DNA of 64,000 bases, taken from Byssovorax sp. (GTDB lineage Bacteria > Myxococcota_A > Polyangia > Polyangiales > Polyangiaceae). The DNA lies in the NCBI GenBank assembly GCA_025362495.1, contig JANYGI010000231.1, forward strand, positions 26,411 through 90,410, in the 5' to 3' direction. This document shows, in pieces, positions 54,213-62,359 of the stretch (position 1 is the stretch's first letter; the number at the start of each line of letters is the position of its first letter). Position numbers and translations under genes: made by a program. The notes under the pieces were generated by a model. The model worked only from the letters and a program-made list of their open reading frames with translations. It was not told the DNA's origin and searched no databases.

Positions 54213-54344
54213 TCAGAACACCATGTAGGCGCACGTGTACCAGGGAAGGGCCTCCCGTCCCGGCGGTTTCCCGCTGGTCTTGATGCGGGGCTTGTCGGTG
54301 TTCGCGGCGCGGGGCGTGTCGTTCGTCTCGGGGGTCGTGAGCAT
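54213..54344 (-). CDS. Candidate RiPP precursor peptide (43 residues)
   Basis: A small gene: ATG 54342-54344, stop 54213-54215, with GAGGAGG six bases before the start, one of the strongest ribosome-binding sites in the window. The peptide has a hydrophilic leader-like part (MLTTPETNDTPRAANTDKPR) and a short aromatic-rich C-terminus (ALPWYTCAYMVF) with one Cys, Trp, two Tyr and a Phe, a fit for a core peptide. It lies on the same strand as, and downstream of, a radical SAM/SPASM enzyme gene. No signal peptide is seen. The product and its fate are unknown. Confidence 0.6.
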   Translation of the reverse strand: MLTTPETNDTPRAANTDKPRIKTSGKPPGREALPWYTCAYMVF

Positions 54345-54430
54345 GGGAGCCTCCTCGGGAGTCTTGAATTGAGAGAGCCTGTGGTGACGAGCGGGCCGAG
54401 CCCGCGGGGAGAAGAAGAGAGAAGAATTTC

Positions 54431-54772
54431 AACGCAGAGGCGCGGAGGCGCAGAGACGCGGTCGGAAGGGAGGATTTCAGAGCGGTTCACGAGCGGATCT
54501 GGTGCACCTTCCGATGTGGGGCGGGCCTCCGTGCCCGCCGCATGGTGTGTGAACAGCGTCCCGAAGGTGAAGTCGGCTCCGAGCGCGAGCACCCCGCAAC
54601 GAAGCCTGGAAATGCGGCGCCACAGCAGATCCCATCCGGCTCTGGTGGCTCGAGCTGGTCCATGTGGCGGGCACGGAGGCCCGCCCCACATCCGAGGAAG
54701 ATCTCTATCCGGGCGCAAAACGCTCCAGTAAATTCTCACTCTCGTATTTTTGCGTCTCTGCGCCTCTGCGTT
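54431..54772. mobile_element. MITE-like element of nested inverted repeats
   Basis: The outer arms (54431-54459 and 54752-54772) are inverted copies of AACGCAGAGGCGC and GGCGCAGAGACGC; this sequence type is met as an extragenic palindrome in many high-GC genomes. The inner arms (54514-54539 and 54666-54691) are a perfect 26-bp inverted repeat. The 126 bp between the inner arms has no coding support. The element lies between the radical SAM gene and the small peptide gene, inside what would be one operon. Confidence 0.65.
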
Positions 54773-54801
54773 CAGATCTGGATTCCGGCGCTGGCGTTGC
54801 G

Positions 54802-56139
54802 CTACGCCTCGCCGTCCCAGGGGGCTCCGGCGAGCTCGGCCAGGTAGCGGCGCGGGACGGCCTCCTTGAAGCTCGCCTCGAACCACTCTTTCTTGCAGTT
54901 GACCTGATCGCGGCGGCCGGTCTTGAGGTACTGGCCGCCCAGGCAGCCTCCGACGCAGACGGGGAGATAGGGGCAGTCGCCGCACTGCTCCCACGGGCGG
55001 AGCGCGAGGAGGGGGGCGCCCCGGAGGGCCAGATCGCGGACAGAGCCTATCGCGACCTCGGGGCGGCCGGCGACGGCGGGGCATTTGTAGACGAGGCCGT
55101 CGGGATCGATGATGTAGCTCGGGTCCCAGTGCAGCTCGCAGGGGCCGCTCCCGAGGGCGTCGAGCGTCTCGCTCGTGGCGCGCTCGGGGCGCTTCTTGCG
55201 GACGAGGCGATCGAGCATGATCAGCGTCTCGCCCTCTTCTTTCGGGCTGCCGCAGCCGCCGGCGCAGGTGCCGAGATCGTTGGCCGCCGTGGCCTGGGCC
55301 GGCTTGAACTTGATGGCGTGGAGCTTCGCCAGGATCCCGGCGTCGTCGAGGCGCTGGATCAGCCGCGCGTAGCTCTCCTGTTGACCGGGGAGGAAGTTGC
55401 CGCCGACGTCGAGCCGGACGTGGCCGGCGACGGCGCAGAGGTTCTCGAAGATCACGTCGAAGCTGCCCTTGCCGCTCCGGTAGACGCGGGACTCGTCGTG
55501 GGTCTCCTTGTCGCCGTCGAGCGTGACCTTGACTCCGCCCTCGCCGAACCGGCGCATGGCGTCGACGAAGGGGCGATCGAGGTTGATGCCGTTGGTGATG
55601 ATGTGCCACGAGAAGCGGCCGCCGCGCGCGGCCATCGAGCGACTCAGCACCTCGGCCGTGCGCAGCACGACGTCCTTGCGGGCCAGGGGCTCGCCGCCGA
55701 AATACTCCAGGCGCAGCTCGCGACTCCCGGCCTCGTCGACCTTGCGAAGGATGAACTCGAGGGTCTGCGCCTCGGTCTCGGGCGACATGGTGTTGTAGGC
55801 CGGAGAGCCCTTCTGGAAGCAATAGGTGCAGGCCAGGTTGCAGGCCAGCGTCGGCATCAGGGTGATCGACATGATCCCTGGCTCGCCGCGCGCCACGCGA
55901 TCGAGGTGGGCGCGCAGCCGCCGATCGTCGTGCTCCCTGTCCGCGACGAGGAAGCCTTGCGAGGCGAGCTCGCCGGCGATTTCCCGGTCATCGTCGTCCG
56001 CGGAGCCGGCCATCGCCCGCGTGACGGCGCCGAGAGCCGCGCTGTTCAACCCCACATACCGGTCATCGAGGACGTCATAAAGCACGTGCTCGTCGGCGCG
56101 CACGGACTCGTACGTCACCAGGAATCGAGAGAGTTGCAT
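54802..56139 (-). CDS. Radical SAM/SPASM peptide maturase
   Basis: 445 residues. An N-terminal 80-residue domain (LYDVLDDRYVGLNSAALGAV) of the peptide-recognition type often found in such enzymes, then a radical SAM core with CxxxCxxC (Cys 100, 104, 107 in LACNLACTYCFQ) and a GGEP motif (YFGGEPLARKD). The C-terminal SPASM region with more than seven Cys (GPCELHWD, VYKCPAVAG, CGDCPYLPVCVGGC, NC) should bind two extra iron-sulfur clusters. Such enzymes install thioether or carbon-carbon crosslinks in ribosomal peptides. The small peptide gene at 54213 is the obvious candidate substrate. Confidence 0.9.
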   Translation of the reverse strand: MQLSRFLVTYESVRADEHVLYDVLDDRYVGLNSAALGAVTRAMAGSADDDDREIAGELASQGFLVADREHDDRRLRAHLDRVARGEPGIMSITLMPTLACNLACTYCFQKGSPAYNTMSPETEAQTLEFILRKVDEAGSRELRLEYFGGEPLARKDVVLRTAEVLSRSMAARGGRFSWHIITNGINLDRPFVDAMRRFGEGGVKVTLDGDKETHDESRVYRSGKGSFDVIFENLCAVAGHVRLDVGGNFLPGQQESYARLIQRLDDAGILAKLHAIKFKPAQATAANDLGTCAGGCGSPKEEGETLIMLDRLVRKKRPERATSETLDALGSGPCELHWDPSYIIDPDGLVYKCPAVAGRPEVAIGSVRDLALRGAPLLALRPWEQCGDCPYLPVCVGGCLGGQYLKTGRRDQVNCKKEWFEASFKEAVPRRYLAELAGAPWDGEA

Positions 56140-56571
56140 TGTGGCCCCCGCCGGGTCGGCTGCGACGATTCGTATCCTGCGGATCGGGGAGGGGGCTCGT
56201 CAAGGCAAAACAACATGGCACGATTCACCCGTGCTCCGGTGTCCGCGGGGCTGAAAAATGGGCAAATCGACACGGCAATATCCGGTCATGGCGGTAAGTC
56301 CAACGCACGTGAGGAGAGGTTCAGTAGCATGCGCGCCCTTCGTCGAGCCGCGGAGTCGAGGGCTGCTTCAGGGGGCGTCGGCGCGGGCCCGGGTGGGCGG
56401 CGTCGCGATCAGCCCAGAGGTGGCGCCGCGCCCCGCCGCCAGGAGCGATGAGGCGTCGGGGCGGCGGCCCGGGTGCGAGCGATCCTCACCTGCGCCGCGC
56501 GACCGAACCAATCACCGACGCGCGTCGACCGACCATTGCTTCTTGCAAGGCGCCCGGGCAGTCTGCGGATC
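56140..56571. other. Divergent intergenic region, 432 bp
   Basis: Non-coding stretch between the radical SAM gene (leftward) and the CocE-like hydrolase (rightward), so it should hold both promoters. A short frame starting at 56330 (about 40 residues, Arg/Gly-rich) has a weak GGAGAGG upstream but composition like out-of-frame GC-rich DNA. I see no clear operator, terminator or riboswitch. Confidence 0.5.
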
Positions 56572-58896
56572 ATGCGGCGGAACATTGCTTGGGTCTCGGC
56601 GGCGTTGCTCTTTGCGTTCGGGTGCGGCGCCGATCCGGCGACCAGCACCACCTCCACCAGCAGCTCGGGGAGCGGCGGCGGTACTGGAGGAGGAGGAGGA
56701 GGCGGCGGCGAGTCGGGCCCGTTCCAGGTGCGCGGCAGCGTCGAGCAGATCGCGGTGTGGAAGGCTCCGCCGGGCGCCAAGCTCGAGGTCCGCGACGCGG
56801 CCGACAAGGTCGTCGCCATGGGCGTCGCCGACACCCAGGGCAGCTACGTCTTCCGTCACGTGCCGGCCGGCGACGGCTACGCGGTGAGCGCGCCCGACGC
56901 CATGCCGGCTGCGGTGGTGAAGCCGGTGCACGTCAGCACCATCCCGGGCAGCCTCCCCAAGCCCGGGTTCTACTCCGGCCAGAAGCTCGTCAAGGGATAC
57001 CAGTACATCACCACGCGCGACGGGACGAAGCTCGCGGCGTTCATCACGCTGCCCGGGCCGCCGGACAAGGGCCCGTATCCCACCATCGTCAACTACTCCG
57101 GCTACTCGCCCGGCAAGCCCGGGGAGCCCCTCGGCGACTACAAGTTCCTCTGCGGCCAGTTCCCGGTGCTCTGCGATGCGCCGAGCGACGAGAGCTCGCT
57201 CATCGCGGCGATGATGGGCTACGCGACGGTGAGCGTGAACATGCGCGGCACCGGCTGCTCGGGCGGCGCCTACGACTTCTTCGAGGAGCTGCAGCTCCTC
57301 GACGGCTACGACATCATCGAGACGGTCGCGGCGCAGCCGTGGACGCTCGGCCACCGCGTCGGGATGACGGGCATCTCGTACCCCGGCATTTCGCAGCTCT
57401 TCGTCGCGCGGACGCACCCGCCGAGCCTCGCGGCGATAACGCCTCTCTCCGTCATCGGGAGCGCGAGCACCACGATGCGGCCCGGCGGCATCTTCAACGA
57501 TGGCTTCGCCCTCACCTGGATCACCGAGGTCCTCAGCAAGGCCGCGCCGTACGGCCAGGGCTGGGAGCAGAAGCGCGTCGACGGCGGCGACACCGTCTGC
57601 GCCGAGAACCAGCTCCTCCACAGCCAGCGCGTCGACGTGATCGAGGAGGCGAAGAACAACGCGTATTACACCGACGAGATCGCGGGGCCGCTCGATCCCA
57701 GCTCGTTCGTGCACGAGATCGACGTGCCGGTCTTCCTCGCCGGCGCCTGGGAGGACGAGCAGACGGGGCCCTTCTTCTTCCAGCTGCTCGATCAGTTCAA
57801 GTCGTCGCCGCTGACGCGCTTCACGGTCTACAACGGCGTTCACCCCGACAGCTTTGCTCCGCAGGTGCTGGTGGAGTGGAAGGCCTTCCTCGACATCTAC
57901 GTCGCGCACGCGGTCCCGATGATCAGCGAGGATCTCCGCACCCTCGCGCCGCCGCTCTTCCAGAGCGCCTTCAAGGTCTCGCTCAAATTTCCGCCGGATC
58001 GCTTCGCCAAGTACAAGACGTGGGAAGAGGCCAAGGTCGCCTACGAGGCCGAGCAGCCGCTCCGCGCCATCTTCGAGGACGGCGGTACGAGCGACGTCGG
58101 CGCGCCCGAAGGCACGTTCGACATGCACTTCGACGCGTGGCCGCCCCCCGCGGCGAAGGCCCAGCGCTACTACTTCCACGCCGATGGGACGATGGATGGA
58201 AAGATGCCGGTCGAGGCCGCCGCCGCGTCGAGCTTCCAGCTCGATCCCGGGGCCGGCCACCGCGGGATCATGGCTCCCGGCGCCAACGTGTGGGACCCGC
58301 TCCCGGCGTACGACTGGAAGCCGCCGGCGCCCGGAGCCGCCGTGGTGCTCGAGACGGCGCCGCTCGCGGCCGATCAGGTGATGATCGGGACTGGCAGCGT
58401 CGATCTGTGGCTGCGATCGCCGGTCGACGACGCCGATCTCGAGGTCAACCTGATGGAGGTGCGGCCCGACGGGCAAGAGCGCTACATCCAGAGCGGGTGG
58501 CTGCGCGCGAGCCTTCGCAAGACGGCGGCCTCGGCCACCGAGCTCTGGCCGGAGCACACCTATCGTCAGCCCGACGAGGCGATGCTCGTCCCCGGCCAGT
58601 GGACCCAGGCGCGCGTGGGCATCGCCGGCTTCAGCCATGTTTTCCGCGCTGGATCGAAGATCCGCGTCACGGTCGACACCCCCGGTGACAGCCGCGCCGC
58701 GTGGCTGTTCGCGCTCAAGCCCTATCCCGGCAAGGTGCTCTACGACATCGGCGAGTCCGCGGCTCACCCGTCGAGCGTCGCGTTGCCGGTGCTCCCCGGC
58801 GTCGCCGCGACGACCCCGCTGCCCGCGTGCCCGTCGCTGCGCGCCGAGCAGTGCCGTCCCTATGCCGCGTACGTGAACACGCCGTCGCTGCCCTGA
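56572..58896 (+). CDS. CocE/NonD-type alpha/beta-hydrolase lipoprotein
   Basis: 774 residues. Lipoprotein signal (LLFAFGCGAD), a Gly/Ser tether, a small beta domain with a carboxypeptidase-regulatory-like look (KLEVRDAADKVVAMGVADTQ), then an Xaa-Pro dipeptidyl-peptidase S15/CocE-type hydrolase: nucleophile Ser 269 in GISYPG, oxyanion region NMRGTGCSGG, acid/His region around AGAWEDEQ and YNGVHPDS. The C-terminal jelly-roll typical of the family is present (VDLWLRSPVDDADLEVNLME). The true substrate (ester, amide or Xaa-Pro peptide) is not known. Confidence 0.85.
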   Translation: MRRNIAWVSAALLFAFGCGADPATSTTSTSSSGSGGGTGGGGGGGGESGPFQVRGSVEQIAVWKAPPGAKLEVRDAADKVVAMGVADTQGSYVFRHVPAGDGYAVSAPDAMPAAVVKPVHVSTIPGSLPKPGFYSGQKLVKGYQYITTRDGTKLAAFITLPGPPDKGPYPTIVNYSGYSPGKPGEPLGDYKFLCGQFPVLCDAPSDESSLIAAMMGYATVSVNMRGTGCSGGAYDFFEELQLLDGYDIIETVAAQPWTLGHRVGMTGISYPGISQLFVARTHPPSLAAITPLSVIGSASTTMRPGGIFNDGFALTWITEVLSKAAPYGQGWEQKRVDGGDTVCAENQLLHSQRVDVIEEAKNNAYYTDEIAGPLDPSSFVHEIDVPVFLAGAWEDEQTGPFFFQLLDQFKSSPLTRFTVYNGVHPDSFAPQVLVEWKAFLDIYVAHAVPMISEDLRTLAPPLFQSAFKVSLKFPPDRFAKYKTWEEAKVAYEAEQPLRAIFEDGGTSDVGAPEGTFDMHFDAWPPPAAKAQRYYFHADGTMDGKMPVEAAAASSFQLDPGAGHRGIMAPGANVWDPLPAYDWKPPAPGAAVVLETAPLAADQVMIGTGSVDLWLRSPVDDADLEVNLMEVRPDGQERYIQSGWLRASLRKTAASATELWPEHTYRQPDEAMLVPGQWTQARVGIAGFSHVFRAGSKIRVTVDTPGDSRAAWLFALKPYPGKVLYDIGESAAHPSSVALPVLPGVAATTPLPACPSLRAEQCRPYAAYVNTPSLP

Positions 58897-58923
58897 TCGA
58901 GGCGCCCCCCGCGTCGGTGGCCA

Positions 58924-58958
58924 TCGACCCGCCCCAGCGCTCGCTGCCGGCGGGTCGA
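58924..58958. terminator. Hairpin between convergent genes
   Basis: A perfect 10-bp stem TCGACCCGCC / GGCGGGTCGA with a 15-base loop that itself can fold, in the 76-bp gap between the CocE-like gene (stop 58896) and the VOC gene (stop 58973). Confidence 0.6.
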
Positions 58959-58972
58959 GCCGCGTCCGGGGC

Positions 58973-59362
58973 TCACGTGGGCTTCTTTTCTTCCTCGGCG
59001 AAGCCCACGATCTGACCGCTGGGCTCGCGCACGAAGGCCTCGCGCGCGCCGTAGAACGTGGTCCGCATCGGGACGAGGACCTCGCTCTTGCCGGCGACCG
59101 AGGCGAGCGCCTCCTCCAGCGACTCGACGTCGATGTAGAGCAGGCTCGACACGCCCGTCCGCGAGACGGCGGGCAGATCCGCGGCGACGCTCGAGCGCGT
59201 CTGGAGCATGATTTGCCCGATGTCCTGCGCCAGGAGCACGAAGCCGAGGTGGTCCTCGTGCGGGATCGAGATCACGGCCGTGTAGCCGAGCTTCTCGTAA
59301 AATCCCAGGCTCGGCTCGATCCGATCGACGACGAGCAGCGGTGTGACCTTCTTGATGTTCAC
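58973..59362 (-). CDS. VOC-family (glyoxalase/bleomycin-resistance-like) protein
   Basis: 129 residues with the paired beta-alpha-beta-beta-beta units of the vicinal-oxygen-chelate superfamily (PLLVVDRIEPSLGFYEKLGY, FVLLAQDIGQIMLQT, REAFVREPSGQIVGFAEE). Members bind a metal and act on small molecules, or sequester them. A typical metal-ligand set is only partly visible (His 36 region, Glu near 114-116), so activity is not certain. ATG 59360-59362. It stands alone, divergent from the chemotaxis operon. Confidence 0.82.
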   Translation of the reverse strand: MNIKKVTPLLVVDRIEPSLGFYEKLGYTAVISIPHEDHLGFVLLAQDIGQIMLQTRSSVAADLPAVSRTGVSSLLYIDVESLEEALASVAGKSEVLVPMRTTFYGAREAFVREPSGQIVGFAEEEKKPT

Positions 59363-59561
59363 GCGACTCCCTTTCTGTCCTCGTAACGAGGCGCAAGCTT
59401 AGCCCGCTCGCCCCGGTCGGGACGGCACGAATTTCGAGCGCGCGAGCCTGGCCGCCCCGGCCCACGCGGCCCCGCCGGCGCGCCTGCTCGGCGCGCTCGT
59501 CAGCAAGATCTGCTCAAGCCCCCGCGGATTCCTCCGTATGTGCGACGGGAGCCGAAGAGCG

Positions 59562-61772
59562 ATGGCCGAAGATGAATCCACTTTCGATGCCCTGCTGAGC
59601 GACATCGCGCTCGCGGTCTTTCTCGCGAGGGCGACCGACGAGTCGATCCTCGCGGAGATCGCGGCGCAGGTGCGCGAGCTCGAGCAGCGGCTCGACGCCT
59701 CGCACGATGGAGCGACGCGCGGGCTGGTGACGGAGTGCTGCGCGCTCGTCGCCGACATCACCCAGGCGCCGGCGGCGGCGCGGCCGGCGAAGCTGAACGC
59801 GCTCGGCGTCACCGTCAAGAAGCTCCAGGCGGCGCGGCAAGCACCGCCTGAGCCCGTGGCCTCGGCGGTCGTCGTGCGCGACGCGGAGACGATCGAGCTC
59901 ATCAACGATTTCCTGACCGAGTCGACCGAGGCGATCGCCAAGGCCGACGAGATCTTGATGTCGATCGAGCAAGACGGCCTCAACGCCGAGGACGTCAACG
60001 CGCTCTTCCGCGTGTTCCACACCATCAAGGGCGTGGCGGGCTTCCTCGACTTTCACAACATCATCGCCCTCGCGCACACCACCGAGACGCTGCTGGATCG
60101 CGTGCGCGAAGGTCGCATCGATCTCGACGGCGCGCGGCTCGAGCGGGTGTTCGACGCCACCACGATGATGCAGCAGCTGCTCGCCCGGGTGCGGTCCGCC
60201 CTCGAGACGGGCACCGAGATCGGCAACGTCGATCTGAGCGCGCTCGTCGCGGCGATCGAGCTCGCGCTCGGCAGCGAAGGCCCGCGCCCGGCTCCGACGG
60301 CCGTCGCGGCGCCGCCCGCGCCGTCCGCGGCCCTCGGCGTGCCTTCGCCCACGCCGGCGCCTGCGCCTGTGCCGGCGCCTGCGCCCGGGGCCGCAGCTCC
60401 GCGCGCAGCCGTGGTCGCGCCGCCGACGCCGGTCGCGTCCAAGGAGGCCGAGGCCGATGACGACGAGCCCGTCCGCGCCGCGCCCCGCGACGCGGGCGAC
60501 GCGCCGGCGCTGCGTCGATCGCCGGCCGACGGCGCCGGGCCCGTCGCCGTCGCGCCCAGGCTGCGCGAGACGCTCAAGGTCGACGTGGATCGCGTGGAGA
60601 AATTCGTCGAGATGGTCGGCGAGCTGATCATCGTGCAGTCGATGGTCGTCCACGCGCCGGAGATCGCCTCGCTCCAGTCGCTGCGGCTCCAGGGCAGCCT
60701 GAGCCAGCTCAGCAAGATCAGCCGCGATCTCCAGGACGTGGCGATGCGGATGCGCATGGTCCCGGTGCGCGGCCTCTTCAAGAAGCTCGCCCGCATGGTG
60801 CGCGAGCTCTCGCGCAAGGTCGGCAAGGACGTGGTGCTCCAGACCAGCGGTGAGGGCGCCGAGATGGATCGGAGCATGGTCGAGCGCCTCGAAGAGCCGC
60901 TCGTGCACATGATCAGGAACTCGATCGATCACGGGATCGAGGACGCCGAGGCCCGCGCGAAGACGACCAAGTCACCCTCGGCGACGATCCGCCTCTCGGC
61001 CTACCACGCGGGCGGCAGCGTGGTCGTCGAGATCCTCGACGACGGCAAGGGGCTCAACCGCGACGCCATCATCAAGAAGGCCAAGCAGAACGGCCTGATC
61101 CGCGACGGCGACGTGCTGCCCGACGCCGACGTCTACAACATGATCTTCGCGCCCGGCTTCTCCACCGCGGCCAAGATCACCGAGATCTCCGGCCGCGGCG
61201 TCGGGATGGACGTCGTCAAGCGCAACATCGAGGCGATGCGCGGGCGCGTGCAGATCGCCTCCACGTCGAGCCAGGGGACGCTCTTCAAGATCGTCTTGCC
61301 GCTCACGATGGCGATCATCGACGGCATGCTCGTCGCGTGCGGGTCGGAGGTCTACATCCTGCCGAGCCTGCTCATCGTCGAGTCGTTCCAGCCTACCCAG
61401 GCCATGCTCTTCACGATGAGCGAGCGCGACGAGCTCGTGAACGTGCGCGGGGAGCTGCTCCCGCTCGTCCGTCTCAGCCGCGTCTTCGCCATCGAGGGCG
61501 CGCAGGAGGATCCGACGCAGGCGCTGGTCGTCGTCGTCGAGAGCCTCGGGCGCAAGGTCGCGCTCGTCGTCGACGACGTCATCGACGAGCAGCAGGTGGT
61601 GATCAAATCGCTCGACGCCGGCATCTCCGGCGCTGACTACTTCACCGGCGCCGCGATCCTCTCGGACGGCCGCGTCGGCTTGATCCTCAACGTGGACAGG
61701 ATCGGCTCGATGGCCGGCCCAGACACCCAGGCACCGGCGCGGATTCGCCCGATTTTGGAGGCCGCCTCGTGA
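59562..61772 (+). CDS. cheA: Chemotaxis histidine kinase CheA
   Basis: 736 residues. An N-terminal helical region, then the HPt domain with phosphorylated His 153 (VFHTIKGVAGF), an Ala/Pro-rich linker where the usual P2 is short or missing, dimerisation and HATPase domains (MIRNSIDHGIEDAEARAK, DDGKGLNRD, FAPGFSTAAKITEISGRGVG), and a C-terminal CheW-like P5. It autophosphorylates in a complex with receptors and CheW and passes the phosphate to a response regulator not in this window. The stop overlaps the cheW start (GTGA). ATG 59538 is an alternative start. Confidence 0.95.
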   Translation: MAEDESTFDALLSDIALAVFLARATDESILAEIAAQVRELEQRLDASHDGATRGLVTECCALVADITQAPAAARPAKLNALGVTVKKLQAARQAPPEPVASAVVVRDAETIELINDFLTESTEAIAKADEILMSIEQDGLNAEDVNALFRVFHTIKGVAGFLDFHNIIALAHTTETLLDRVREGRIDLDGARLERVFDATTMMQQLLARVRSALETGTEIGNVDLSALVAAIELALGSEGPRPAPTAVAAPPAPSAALGVPSPTPAPAPVPAPAPGAAAPRAAVVAPPTPVASKEAEADDDEPVRAAPRDAGDAPALRRSPADGAGPVAVAPRLRETLKVDVDRVEKFVEMVGELIIVQSMVVHAPEIASLQSLRLQGSLSQLSKISRDLQDVAMRMRMVPVRGLFKKLARMVRELSRKVGKDVVLQTSGEGAEMDRSMVERLEEPLVHMIRNSIDHGIEDAEARAKTTKSPSATIRLSAYHAGGSVVVEILDDGKGLNRDAIIKKAKQNGLIRDGDVLPDADVYNMIFAPGFSTAAKITEISGRGVGMDVVKRNIEAMRGRVQIASTSSQGTLFKIVLPLTMAIIDGMLVACGSEVYILPSLLIVESFQPTQAMLFTMSERDELVNVRGELLPLVRLSRVFAIEGAQEDPTQALVVVVESLGRKVALVVDDVIDEQQVVIKSLDAGISGADYFTGAAILSDGRVGLILNVDRIGSMAGPDTQAPARIRPILEAAS

Positions 61773-62257
61773 ACGAACGAACCGATTCCGTGAGCAACCC
61801 GCAGACCGCCGACTCGCAGACGTACGCCGGTAAATACATGGCGTTCAAGCTCGGGAACGAGGAGTACGGCCTCGGGATCCTCAAGGTGCGCGAGCTGATC
61901 GGGCTGATGGACATCACCCGCGTGCCCGGTACCAACGAGTTCATCCGCGGCGTGATCAACCTGCGCGGCAAGGTGATCCCCGTCGTCGATCTCCGCCTGA
62001 AGTTCGGGATGACGAAGACCGTCGACACCGATCAGACGGTGATCATCGTCGTGCAGCACAGCGTGGGGGCCGCCGATCTCGCGATGGCCATCCTCGTCGA
62101 CGAGGTCCTCGAGGTGCTCGACATCAGCGGCGAGCGCATCGATCCGGCGCCGAACTTCGGCTCACAGGCGTTCTCCACGGAGTTCATCCTCGGGATTGGC
62201 AAGATCGATAAGCGGGTGATTTTCCTGCTCGACATCGACCGGATCCTCACCGCGTAG
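61769..62257 (+). CDS. cheW: Chemotaxis coupling protein CheW
   Basis: 162 residues, the usual size of CheW. It has the SH3-like double barrel seen in YMAFKLGNEEYGLGILKVRE, VIPVVDLRLKFGM and VDEVLEVLDISGERIDPAPN. It links receptors to CheA. The GTG start overlaps the cheA stop by four bases, and the MCP gene follows 102 bp later, so the three form one chemosensory operon. Confidence 0.94.
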   Translation: MNERTDSVSNPQTADSQTYAGKYMAFKLGNEEYGLGILKVRELIGLMDITRVPGTNEFIRGVINLRGKVIPVVDLRLKFGMTKTVDTDQTVIIVVQHSVGAADLAMAILVDEVLEVLDISGERIDPAPNFGSQAFSTEFILGIGKIDKRVIFLLDIDRILTA

Positions 62258-62359
62258 CCGCGCTCGCGCGCTGTCGTCAGTGGCCCTCCAGCGCGGGCCG
62301 TAACCGTCGTCGAGCGCAGCTCCTTGCGCGACGACCCAACACTTCTCGAGGGACGTCCC

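Noticed and set aside
54137..55822. N-terminal extension of the 52226 kinase to about 1200 residues
   Set aside because: It would run antiparallel in frame through the repeat element and the radical SAM gene; ATG at 54136 directly precedes a normal kinase domain.
56330..56452. Second small peptide gene near the maturase
   Set aside because: The Arg/Gly/Ala-rich product looks like out-of-frame GC-rich DNA and the ribosome-binding site is weak and distant.
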